From: Methanosarcinaceae archaeon
GTDB taxonomy: Archaea; Halobacteriota; Methanosarcinia; Methanosarcinales; Methanosarcinaceae
Direction of reading: 5' to 3'
NCBI GenBank assembly: GCA_017613335.1
Contig: JAGAEB010000032.1
Location: 1 to 9,477, forward strand
Length of the DNA stretch: 9,477 nt
The notes under the pieces: generated by a model
Told to the model about the DNA's origin: nothing
The model's database searches: none
What the model saw: the letters and a program-made list of their open reading frames with translations, nothing else
Part shown: one piece after another, positions 1 through 8,073 of the stretch
How positions within the stretch are numbered: the stretch's first letter is position 1
Layout of the letters: each line of letters starts with the position of its first letter
Translations under genes and position numbers: made by a program

Positions 1-27
1 AAAGAGGATTTCCAGCGTGCCGATCAT
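1..27 (-). CDS. possible 5' end of a leaderless gene running off the left edge
   Basis: An ATG at 27-25 is followed by nine open codons (MIGTLEILF) to the window edge. A good archaeal TATA element is centred about 28 bp upstream, the same geometry as the leaderless GTPase gene at the other end of the window. The gene would share the strand of every other gene here. Nine codons cannot identify a protein, and there is no ribosome-binding site, so this rests on promoter spacing alone. Confidence 0.3.
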
Positions 28-50
28 ATTTTCAGAAAACCGGTCATGTG

Positions 51-59
51 TTATATAAA
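51..59 (-). promoter_or_regulatory. TATA box candidate at the left edge
   Basis: The minus strand reads TTTATATAA, very close to the archaeal box A consensus. It would place a transcription start close to the ATG at 27. The element is nearly symmetrical, so it could also serve the plus strand, but the plus strand only leads into the repeat array. Confidence 0.4.
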
Positions 60-74
60 CGTTTTCAGGAAAAC

Positions 75-340
75 GGAAAGAAGAAACAGAAAGGAGAAAC
101 GGAGAGAAGAAACAGAAAGGAGAAACGGAAAGAAGAAACAGAAAGGAGAAACGGAAAGAAGAAACAGAAAGGAGAAACGGAAAGAAGGAACGGACGGAAA
201 AACAGACAGAAGAGACAGACGGAAAAAACAGACAGAGAAAACAGACAGAAGAAACAGACAGAAAAAACAAACAGAAAAAACAGACAGAAAAAACAGACAG
301 AAAAAACAGACAGAAAAAACAGACAGAAAAAACAGACAGG
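75..340. repeat. 13/26-bp purine-rich tandem array downstream of pylD
   Basis: Four 26-bp copies (75-178; units begin GGAAAGAAGAAACAG) pass through degenerate copies into a 13-bp unit, CAGACAGAAAAAA. A6 tracts start at 213, 262, 275, 288, 301, 314 and 327, the last six exactly 13 bp apart. The 26-bp unit is itself two diverged 13-bp units, so the array appears to have one origin. On the minus strand, the direction of pylD transcription, it gives repeated T6 tracts. It opens overlapping Lys/Arg/Glu-rich reading frames on the plus strand, which I treat as artefacts of the repeat. This array and the flanking hairpin account for most of the gene-free stretch 28-471. Confidence 0.9.
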
Positions 341-394
341 GGAAACGTGAGAGAGAAATGACGGATGAATACTGATGAGAAGGCCGGAATATCA

Positions 395-419
395 TGAGTC
401 GGGCATAAAGCCCGGCTCA
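395..419. terminator. hairpin after pylD
   Basis: A 10-bp inverted repeat (TGAGTCGGGC, loop ATAAA, GCCCGGCTCA) lies 53 bp past the pylD stop. It contains one T-G pair, which is a wobble in plus-strand RNA but an A-C mismatch in minus-strand RNA. On the plus strand it is followed by a short T run. It may mark a 3' end from either side. With the T-rich array behind it, it forms the likely end of the pyl transcript. Confidence 0.45.
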
Positions 420-471
420 GTTTTCCGGAAATCCGGAACATGATCCATTATCGTCATTTGGTGATCTTTCG

Positions 472-1308
472 TTATTCTTTTTTATCCAGGATCTGATAGA
501 TCATGCTCATCGTCCCGATGCCCAGCGGCTCCTGAACGGCTGTGACGCTGAATTCCCTGCGTTTTTCTTCGCTCAGCGCGATCGGGATGCCGGGGGTAGA
601 AAGGACGGCGCCGGTAATGATCATGTCATCGCGGATCGTGTCGGCGCACGGCGTGGCTTCAAAGATCTTCAGGAAAGCATGCGGGTCTGCAGGGTCATAT
701 TTTTTGGCGCCTTTGTATTCGGAAAGGATCTTTTCCAGAACGGCGGGGTCGGCATCATAAACGTAGACGTCGCATCCTTTGTCGAGGAGATTCCTGAGGG
801 CATGTTTTCCGACTTTTCCGATGCCGATCGCAAGGACTTTGTTGAGGTCGTTTTCTGTTTTTCCGGCCTTTGCGGCGGCTTCCTTAAAGATCTCCGGCCG
901 CGTGCGGATCAGGATCTCGGAATAGACGATCCCCGTGCAGATCTGGTTGTGGGCGATCTGCCCGGTCCGGACATTGTAAGCAACGAACGCGAAGTCGTCA
1001 GCCATGAGGATGATATCGGCGCCTTTCGTCACGGCTTCATAAAAGCCGGCGACATCTGTTTTTTCAGTGATGAAACCATCCATGCCGAAATGGCTGACCG
1101 TATAAAGAAGAGATTCGGAAAAACTGCCGATGATGCCGCCGCCGGCGGTGATCGGGATGATGCCGATCTTTTCCTGATGATAGGCAGTTCCGTAGATCTG
1201 ACTGCACATCGTCTTCAGGTCGGTTCCTGTCAGCTTTTCGATCAGCCGGTCATTGGAAACGAGAGCGTCTTTGATATTTTTAAGGTCATCCGGTGTTAAA
1301 AGTGCCAT
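472..1308 (-). CDS. pylD: PylD, pyrrolysine synthase (dehydrogenase)
   Basis: This 278-residue protein matches the PylD family. PylD oxidises L-lysine-N-epsilon-3-methyl-D-ornithine with NAD+; the product closes to the pyrroline ring of pyrrolysine. The start MALLTPDDLKNI agrees with Methanosarcina PylD as I recall it. Other family landmarks are SFSES (62-66), CTGIVYSE (124-131), a Rossmann GIGKVG (162-167), YDADP (184-188), EATPCADTI (217-225), LSTPGIP (236-242) and EPLGIGT (260-266). It is about 20 residues longer than M. barkeri PylD (259), mainly from extra sequence around 135-157. The start at 1308 is fixed by GGAGAG five bases upstream and by family alignment, although the frame stays open for 107 codons to an ATG at 1629. 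It ends in TAA and is the last gene of the pyl cluster. Confidence 0.96.
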   Translation of the reverse strand: MALLTPDDLKNIKDALVSNDRLIEKLTGTDLKTMCSQIYGTAYHQEKIGIIPITAGGGIIGSFSESLLYTVSHFGMDGFITEKTDVAGFYEAVTKGADIILMADDFAFVAYNVRTGQIAHNQICTGIVYSEILIRTRPEIFKEAAAKAGKTENDLNKVLAIGIGKVGKHALRNLLDKGCDVYVYDADPAVLEKILSEYKGAKKYDPADPHAFLKIFEATPCADTIRDDMIITGAVLSTPGIPIALSEEKRREFSVTAVQEPLGIGTMSMIYQILDKKE

Positions 1309-1313
1309 GTGAT

Positions 1314-1319
1314 CTCTCC
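1314..1319 (-). promoter_or_regulatory. ribosome-binding site that fixes the pylD start
   Basis: The minus strand reads GGAGAGATCAC directly before ATG, close to the complement of the archaeal 16S rRNA 3' end. It selects 1308 over the much longer open frame that begins at 1629. Confidence 0.75.
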
Positions 1320-1465
1320 GAAGATTTTGAATGAACGTGAATTTCAGTAAACGGGCCCGGTGAATGAATGCAGATAAACGTGAACGCGGACAGGCACGGA
1401 CACAGACCGGGCAGATGCGGATAAGACGAGAGGAAACAGAAGGAATAAAGTTCCAGAGACGGAGG

Positions 1466-1473
1466 ATAAATAA
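1466..1473 (-). promoter_or_regulatory. weak internal promoter candidate for pylD
   Basis: The minus strand reads TTATTTAT, an acceptable TATA element in the 317-bp gap before pylD. It would give a leader of about 135 bases. Weaker TTTATC and TTTACT elements lie nearer the gene. Whether pylD has its own promoter or is only reached from pylC cannot be told from the sequence. Confidence 0.25.
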
Positions 1474-1536
1474 GAAACGGGAAGCCGGACAGGTTACGGT
1501 CGGCAGACGAAGCAGCCGGCAGTCGTACCCTGCAGA

Positions 1537-1578
1537 TGCAGCTGCCGGCAATACGGCAGGCAGGTGCAGCTGCCGGCA
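1537..1578. repeat. palindromic repeat pair between pylC and pylD
   Basis: The 14-mer TGCAGCTGCCGGCA occurs twice, at 1537-1550 and 1565-1578. It joins two palindromes, GCAGCTGC and TGCCGGCA, and many partial CCGGCAG copies surround it (about 1500-1600). The whole pylC-pylD gap (1309-1625) holds this GC-rich palindromic patch, the weak promoter candidates and the pylD ribosome-binding site. I see no gene in it apart from the open in-frame extension of pylD. Confidence 0.75.
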
Positions 1579-1625
1579 GGCACAGCAACCGGCCGTGCCG
1601 CCGCTGCATATGGCTCTTCCTGTTT

Positions 1626-2831
1626 TCATTCAGGTACGCCGTTTCTGATCAGGTCGAAGGCTTTCGCGCGGATCTTTGCGGCGTCATCTTTGTCTTTGCC
1701 GGCACAGATGATCGTGTAGGCGCGGTAGCCGTCGGGCCTTGAGCATTCGAGGATCTCGAGCGGGATTGATTTGTCGGAATAATACATTCTCAGGGAAGTG
1801 CCTGCGGAAATGAGATGTTCGCCGCCGGAGACGAGTTCTCCGTCCTTTCCGAATGTCACGTGTTCGAGAATGCCGTAGGTGTCTTTGTATCTCGGGTTCG
1901 TCGCTGCAGCGATGTTCTTTTCCGGATTGACGCCGAAATCGGGGTCGGCCGATTCTGCCAGAAGAGCCAGGAGATTGACGCCGCAGGAATAGTAAACGCA
2001 GATCGGCGTCTGGCTCGGGAAACGGGCATCGATCTCAAGGACTTTGAGGCCGCGCGGGCTGTCGATCGCCTCGACATCCATGATGCCGCGAAGACCGATG
2101 CCTTCCGACAGACGGTAAGCGATGTCACGGTATTCCGGATTGTGCAGGAGAGGCGTGACCTGACAGCAGTCATAGACGTCATCGATGTGGACATACGTTT
2201 CCTTGACGACGATATAGTTCCGGCCGTTTCCGATCATTTCCAGGGAAACGATCGGTCCCGGGATGTATTCTTCGATCAGATAGCCTTCCGGGACGGATGC
2301 CAGTTCCTCTTTCGTCTCAACGATGCGGGCGCCGATGCTGCCGCTTTCGCCTTTCGGTTTGATGAAGAACGGCGGCGTTTCCGGACGGTCGGCCGGTGTC
2401 GGCACATTGACTTTCCTGAAGAATTCTTTCGATCTTATCTTGTCACAGCTGATGCGGTAGGCATCGAAATCGAAGAGCAGACAGCATCTCAGCTTTCCGG
2501 CGATCGTCTCAAGGAAGCTGATCGTCTCAGGCTCTTCATTGACAGGCAGGACAAAATCGACAAGCGAGGAGAGTTCGATCAGGCGTTCCGGCTCTTTGAT
2601 GACGTCGAAGCACTCGAAATCGTCTGCAAAGCATTTGCAGATGGCAGTCTCTTTCCGGTCGACCAGAACGACATAAAAACCGGCCTCTTTGGCCAGATAA
2701 GCCGCCTCGACGCCCTGGAGTTTTCCGCCGATGAGACAGATCTTTCTGACATTCCCGGCATTTTTGAGCTTTTTGGCAAGTTCTGCGTTTTCGGGACAGA
2801 GGAATTCTTTCTTTGATTTCAGGAAATTCAT
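1626..2831 (-). CDS. pylC: PylC, 3-methylornithine-lysine ligase (ATP-grasp)
   Basis: This 401-residue protein is a clear PylC. The family uses ATP to join 3-methyl-D-ornithine to the epsilon-amine of L-lysine. Visible landmarks are ICLIGGKLQG (31-40), LVDRK (56-60), FDVIKEPERL (75-84), LPVNE (95-99), the ATP-grasp stretch KPKGESGSIGAR (158-169), IEEYIPG (186-192), KETYVHIDDVYDC (210-222), GIMDVEAI (249-256) and DARFPSQTP (268-276). M. barkeri PylC begins near the ICLIGG segment, so this protein carries roughly 27 extra N-terminal residues. The start at 2831 is supported by GGAGTG six bases upstream and by an ATGA overlap with the pylB stop. A longer frame to 2903 lies inside pylB. The stop is TGA. 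Confidence 0.96.
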   Translation of the reverse strand: MNFLKSKKEFLCPENAELAKKLKNAGNVRKICLIGGKLQGVEAAYLAKEAGFYVVLVDRKETAICKCFADDFECFDVIKEPERLIELSSLVDFVLPVNEEPETISFLETIAGKLRCCLLFDFDAYRISCDKIRSKEFFRKVNVPTPADRPETPPFFIKPKGESGSIGARIVETKEELASVPEGYLIEEYIPGPIVSLEMIGNGRNYIVVKETYVHIDDVYDCCQVTPLLHNPEYRDIAYRLSEGIGLRGIMDVEAIDSPRGLKVLEIDARFPSQTPICVYYSCGVNLLALLAESADPDFGVNPEKNIAAATNPRYKDTYGILEHVTFGKDGELVSGGEHLISAGTSLRMYYSDKSIPLEILECSRPDGYRAYTIICAGKDKDDAAKIRAKAFDLIRNGVPE

Positions 2832-4009
2832 GCGGAACACTCCTTTTCGGTCATTTCGCATCCGTTTTTCCCGTCCCCGCTCTTTTCCGGGCGGGCGGCG
2901 CATTTTCTTTCAGAACTCTTTCTGAGATACTCTTCAAATTCAGCCTGTGTTCCCGGGACCATGTTCATTTCATGCAGTTTTGCGATAACGCTTGCGGCAT
3001 CTCTCTGACGTTCATACAGGCCGACGTCTTTGTCAAAATTGACGACGCCTTCAAGCGAGGAATCCGAAGCGATGATCGACGTCACGACATTGGCACCGGC
3101 GTTGAGGCGCTCGACCATGCCCGGAATGCCGGCCACGTCAAGAGAAGCCGGGATGAGTCTGTCCGGGAAGACGAGCCTTAATGCGGAAATGATCTTCAGT
3201 TCATAGAGATAAGGTGCCTGTGCCTGTTTTTCAAGAGGCGTTCCGGGCTGCGGCTCAAAAGTCATGGCGCGGACCTGATCAGGATTCTGCGGGATCATCG
3301 CCAGGATGGAAGCCGTATCGGCGTCGATCTCTTCTTCGGGCGTTCTGCCTGTTCCTGAAAGGATGCCGTCTTCGATGCAGAGGCCGGCTTTTTTGGCCGC
3401 CGTTCTGGCATGGGCGCGTTCATCGAAATCCTGACCTGTGCGGAGGGCTTTGAAAAGATCGCGGTCGTGCGTTTCCTGATAGAGGGCGAAAAAGTCGGCG
3501 CCGGCTTCTTTGAGAAGACGGATGAAGCCGTCATCGATGACGCCCGGAGAGACCATGACCGGAAGACCGCTTTCTTCTTTGGCGATCCTGACGAATTCGA
3601 CCAGATTTTCCGGGTGGTTCCTGAAATGCGGATCCTCGCCCATCGTCAGGTCGATCATGTGAACGCCTTCGTTTCTGATCCGGCGGCACATATCACGGAG
3701 CTCGTCGGGCGTCAGGCGGTATCTGCTGATCTTATTGTCGGTGCGGTAATAGCAGAAAGCGCATTTGTTCCGGCAGTAGGTCGAGAAGTACACGAAACTG
3801 TACAGGAAGACTTTGTTCGAGAAAAAGTGATCTCTGACGGTACGGGCAGCCAGATAGAGTTTCCGGAGGCTTTCCGGGTCCTGAATCTTCAGGATCGAAC
3901 GGATCTCATCTTCGGAGAGCATTTTTCCGGAAATGATCTCGTCGGCAAAACGGCAGACGTCTTCGTCTGTCATGTCTGAGAAATAATCAGCTGTCAAAAC
4001 AATTCCCAC
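2828..4009 (-). CDS. pylB: PylB, 3-methylornithine synthase (radical SAM)
   Basis: PylB is the radical SAM mutase that converts L-lysine to 3-methyl-D-ornithine, the first step of pyrrolysine synthesis. The cluster-binding CxxxCxxC motif is YCRNKCAFC (C79, C83, C86 of 393), within FVYFSTYCRNKCAFCYYR. Further family landmarks are RYRLT, HMIDLTMGEDPHF, MVSPGVIDDGF, FFALYQETHD, CIEDGILSGTGR, MTFEPQPGTPLEKQ, RLIPASLDVAGIPGM and RLNAGANVVTSI. The protein is longer than the roughly 350-residue Methanosarcina enzyme because of a charged C-terminal tail of about 30 residues after QAEFEEYL. The start is uncertain: GTG at 4009 lies 12 bp after pylS but lacks a spaced ribosome-binding site. ATG at 3973 (MTDEDV) aligns well with the family, and a TTG at 3997 sits at good distance from GGTG. 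The TGA stop overlaps the pylC ATG. Confidence 0.95.
   Translation of the reverse strand: MGIVLTADYFSDMTDEDVCRFADEIISGKMLSEDEIRSILKIQDPESLRKLYLAARTVRDHFFSNKVFLYSFVYFSTYCRNKCAFCYYRTDNKISRYRLTPDELRDMCRRIRNEGVHMIDLTMGEDPHFRNHPENLVEFVRIAKEESGLPVMVSPGVIDDGFIRLLKEAGADFFALYQETHDRDLFKALRTGQDFDERAHARTAAKKAGLCIEDGILSGTGRTPEEEIDADTASILAMIPQNPDQVRAMTFEPQPGTPLEKQAQAPYLYELKIISALRLVFPDRLIPASLDVAGIPGMVERLNAGANVVTSIIASDSSLEGVVNFDKDVGLYERQRDAASVIAKLHEMNMVPGTQAEFEEYLRKSSERKCAARPEKSGDGKNGCEMTEKECSA
2838..2843 (-). promoter_or_regulatory. ribosome-binding site that fixes the pylC start
   Basis: The minus strand reads GGAGTG, then six bases, then the ATG at 2831. This decides between ATG codons at 2903 and 2831. 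The same hexamer with the same six-base spacing occurs before the internal pylS ATG at 4855. Confidence 0.8.
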
Positions 4010-4021
4010 CGGTTGATTTTT

Positions 4022-5938
<1,917 letters not shown>

Positions 5939-6012
5939 ACATAAACCATAAACAGTCATCAAGCATTTCGAAGAATCCGGAAAAACACGGGAAGCTTCTG
6001 AGAAAAAGACAA

Positions 6013-6036
6013 TTACTGCTAGATGAGGGTTAACAT
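6013..6036 (-). other. mini reading frame with in-frame TAG in the pylT leader
   Basis: On the minus strand the codons are ATG TTA ACC CTC ATC TAG CAG TAA. The frame lies between the promoter candidate at 6080-6089 and tRNA-Pyl, and a T5 tract (6007-6003) follows the TAA. There is no clear ribosome-binding site. Such a short frame can easily arise by chance; I list it because the TAG precedes the gene for the tRNA that reads it. Confidence 0.2.
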
Positions 6037-6079
6037 ATCGGATCAGGTGACAATTTGTTAGAGGGAAAAAGCATAGGAA

Positions 6080-6089
6080 CATATAAAAA
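6080..6089 (-). promoter_or_regulatory. TATA box candidate for pylT
   Basis: The minus strand reads TTTTTATATG, the best TATA element between the upstream gene and tRNA-Pyl. It would start transcription near 6060 and leave about 120 bases before the mature tRNA. TTTATG at 5952-5947 is nearer the tRNA but too close to act as a normal box for it. Confidence 0.55.
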
Positions 6090-6131
6090 TCTATCTGTAT
6101 CGGGCGGACAGAAAATAGGAATAAAGGCGAC

Positions 6132-6210
6132 AGATCCCGAAAAAGAAGATCGTCCGGAGACCGGTCACGAAAAAGGATTCGTTCAGGGGCATATCCCGAA
6201 AAGAAGATCA
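6132..6210. repeat. direct repeat after the zinc-ribbon gene
   Basis: The core CCCGAAAAAGAAGATC occurs at about 6135-6151, and again with one A fewer at about 6194-6209. The second copy includes the stop codon of the zinc-ribbon gene. Seen on the minus strand, each copy is GATCTTCTTTTTCGGG, so T-rich stretches follow the gene and may act as oligo-T terminators, with TTTTTC between them. Confidence 0.6.
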
Positions 6211-7008
6211 TTCGGGCACGAGCCCCAGAAATCCTTTCGCCGGACGGTAAACAATGCCTTCATCGATGAGACGTTTCAGCATTTTTTCGAAGGATCCTTC
6301 ATCGAGGCCTCTTTCGAGACAGCGTTGTCTGCAGTCGTCTTCCTCGATGACGTGTCTGCCGATGACATCGCAGATGATCCTGTCGGCTTTCGGTTTTTTC
6401 TGCCGGGCGGGCTGCCCGGACGGTCTTTCAGAAACAGAATCCTCAGAAAAAGGATCGTCAGAAACAGTCCCTGAATCTTTCTGCCCGGTCTTCATTTTGG
6501 GGGGATGCGCCGGCTTTCCGGAGAAGTCTCCGGATCCGCCGTCACGGTCGCTTCCGGATCCCGGCGCAGAGATGCCTCTCTCGTTTCTGCGTCTTTCGAG
6601 ATATTCGTAATAGTCATAATCGTCTGCGAACGGATTTTCACGGTATCTGCTTTCCCTGTCTTCGGCGGCGCGCTCGATCTTTCCGGCCTTTTTCACGGCG
6701 TCTTTTTCTTCCTTTTCTTCTTTCAGGAGCTTTCTGTATCTGTCATTTTTTTCGGCCGCCTCGTTGTTTCTGGCCTGAATGCCTGTTTTTTCCGCCCGGA
6801 ACAGATCCGGATCGAACGGTCCTGAGACCTGCGCCTGAATGACTGTCCGGTATTCAACGGCGTCAGCGATGTTTTCAAAAGAGCCGAAAATGCGGACGCT
6901 GTCCGTTGAGATCTTTGCGCCGCACTTTTGGCATTTCGTCGTTTTTCTGCCGTCCTCGATGATCTGAGAATGACAACAGCATTCAGGACAGACGATGACA
7001 AGATACAT
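6208..7008 (-). CDS. zinc-ribbon and winged-helix protein (DUF1922/DUF5817-like)
   Basis: This 266-residue protein has three parts. Residues 1-60 form a zinc ribbon with C7, C10, C26 and C29 (CPEC and CQKC) followed by RIFGSFENIADAVEYR, resembling the archaeal DUF1922/DUF5817 domain (MYL start, KCxKCG, RIFG). Residues 85-145 are Lys/Glu/Arg-rich and probably helical, and 146-205 are Ser/Gly/Asp/Pro-rich and probably disordered. Residues 207-263 look like a winged helix ending VYRPAKGFLGLV. A role in DNA or RNA binding is likely, but the exact function is unknown. It starts 58 bp after the gene upstream, probably in one transcript, with GGAGTG ten bases before the ATG. It ends in TGA. Confidence 0.85.
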   Translation of the reverse strand: MYLVIVCPECCCHSQIIEDGRKTTKCQKCGAKISTDSVRIFGSFENIADAVEYRTVIQAQVSGPFDPDLFRAEKTGIQARNNEAAEKNDRYRKLLKEEKEEKDAVKKAGKIERAAEDRESRYRENPFADDYDYYEYLERRRNERGISAPGSGSDRDGGSGDFSGKPAHPPKMKTGQKDSGTVSDDPFSEDSVSERPSGQPARQKKPKADRIICDVIGRHVIEEDDCRQRCLERGLDEGSFEKMLKRLIDEGIVYRPAKGFLGLVPE

Positions 7009-7066
7009 GGATACACGACACTCCGTAAAGATTCATTTCGCCTGAAACGGTTCAGACAAATCCTGT

Positions 7067-7756
7067 TTAATGGCCGTATCTTCTTTTCCGGTCGCGGAAT
7101 TCGCCGACTGCTCTGAAAAAATCTTCAGAGGTCATTTCCGGGAACGGTTTATTCAGGAAATAAAGCTCTGAATAAGTCGTCTGCCAGATCATGATCTCCG
7201 GAAGACGGGATGAGGCGCAGCAGATGACAAGATCGGGGATATACGGGATGAGGAGAGAGCGGTTGACATCTTCTTCGGTCAGGACGTTCCCGGCGGGTTT
7301 GTCGCTTCCGGAGAGGAAACGGCTGAAGATACAGGAGATCTCTGATCTTCCGTCCGGTCCGGAAATGAAAGAAACATCCACGTCTTTCCGGCCGCCGGAT
7401 CCGGATGAAACGGACGCATCACCGGAATTTCCGGATATTTCAGATCCGTTGCGGCCCGGCTCAAAAATGCGGACGGGAATACCGGATGAAGCCGAAAAAG
7501 AAAGAATCTTTTCGCGGATGTGTTCCCGGAGGATCTTTTCACCGTTTCCGGGAAGATCATGAATGTCCGGAAGGAAGGAAATGCCGATCAGGAGAGAAGA
7601 AATGCCTTCTTCACGCATTCTGAGAAGAGATGCCCTGTCCGGAAAACGGATCTCTCTGCCGAGAAGATCGATCTCTTCAGACATGACGAGGACGCAGACG
7701 CCGTCGTCGTTTTTTCCCGGGAGAAGGTGTTTTTTCAGATCTTTTGAGTCTGTCAT
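7067..7756 (-). CDS. cis-prenyltransferase-like protein, probably a non-catalytic subunit
   Basis: The C-terminal half of this 229-residue protein fits the undecaprenyl diphosphate synthase (UppS) family: PDLVICCASS (174-183), IWQTTYSELYF (190-200), FPEMTSEDFFRAV (205-217) and a terminal KRRYGH with an RxG motif (226-228). The usual N-terminal MDGNRR catalytic motif is absent; the aligned place reads VLVMSEEIDLL. The usual RTSGE-like motif after PDL is CCASS. A Gly/Ser-rich insert spans 101-122. Eukaryotic NgBR-type subunits, and to my knowledge a heteromeric enzyme of Methanosarcina, pair such a protein with a catalytic partner to make polyprenyl glycan carriers. That role here is inference. 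The start has GAGGT six bases upstream and a TATA box further up. The stop is TAA. Confidence 0.8.
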   Translation of the reverse strand: MTDSKDLKKHLLPGKNDDGVCVLVMSEEIDLLGREIRFPDRASLLRMREEGISSLLIGISFLPDIHDLPGNGEKILREHIREKILSFSASSGIPVRIFEPGRNGSEISGNSGDASVSSGSGGRKDVDVSFISGPDGRSEISCIFSRFLSGSDKPAGNVLTEEDVNRSLLIPYIPDLVICCASSRLPEIMIWQTTYSELYFLNKPFPEMTSEDFFRAVGEFRDRKRRYGH

Positions 7757-7789
7757 GTCTGAACCTCGTTTTGATTTTCAGTATTTCGG

Positions 7790-7795
7790 TATAAA
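7790..7795 (-). promoter_or_regulatory. TATA box for the cis-prenyltransferase-like gene
   Basis: The minus strand reads CTTTATACC, centred about 36 bp before the ATG at 7756. Transcription would start about ten bases before the ATG, leaving room for the GAGGT ribosome-binding site (7767-7763). The palindrome array begins about 50 bp upstream of this box. Confidence 0.6.
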
Positions 7796-7846
7796 GAAGG
7801 GAAGCCGGAAATCCTGAGATCCGGAAAGATCAGAGAAATAACCACA

Positions 7847-7986
7847 AAAGTGAAGTCACAAACAGTGAAATCACAAAGTGAAGTCACAAACAGTGAAATC
7901 ACAAAGTGAAGTCACAAACAGTGAAATCACAAAGTGAAGTCACAAACAGTGAAATCACAAAGTGAAGTCACGAACGGTGCAGTCAC
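7847..7986. repeat. 28-bp tandem array of GTGA-N2-TCAC palindromes
   Basis: Five 28-bp units start at 7847, 7875, 7903, 7931 and 7959. Four are exact and the last is diverged. Each unit is two related half-units, AAAGTGAAGTCAC and AAACAGTGAAATCAC, so the array presents ten GTGA-N2-TCAC elements (nine perfect, the last GTGC-AG-TCAC) separated alternately by five and three bases. It occupies nearly half of the 317-bp gene-free stretch 7757-8073; the rest holds the promoter at 7790 and the GTPase 3' hairpin. Confidence 0.95.
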
Positions 7987-8054
7987 AGATGAAGATGTTG
8001 CGCAGAGCCTGAGGTTCCGGGATGGGATCTTCCTTTCCTTGTCCGGTTTGACAT

Positions 8055-8073
8055 CGCGGCCTTCCGGGCCGCG
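8055..8073 (-). terminator. hairpin directly after the GTPase stop codon
   Basis: A perfect 7-bp GC stem (CGCGGCC with GGCCGCG, 5-base loop) abuts the TAA of the GTPase gene. There is no T tract after it, so it may protect the 3' end rather than end transcription. Confidence 0.5.

Noticed and set aside
46..395. Three overlapping frames of about 100-114 codons across the purine-rich array
   Set aside because: They exist in several frames on both strands because the repeat lacks stops. The products are low-complexity Lys/Arg/Glu or Phe/Leu/Ser runs with no ribosome-binding site.
679..1299. Long plus-strand frames opposite pylD, pylC, pylS and the GTPase
   Set aside because: They are antisense shadows of well-supported minus-strand genes and match no known family.
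2832..2903. Longer PylC start at 2903
   Set aside because: It lies inside pylB and has no family support; ATG at 2831 has GGAGTG at proper spacing and an ATGA overlap with the pylB stop.
7847..7986. CRISPR array
   Set aside because: The 28-bp units follow each other directly, with no unique spacers and no cas genes nearby.
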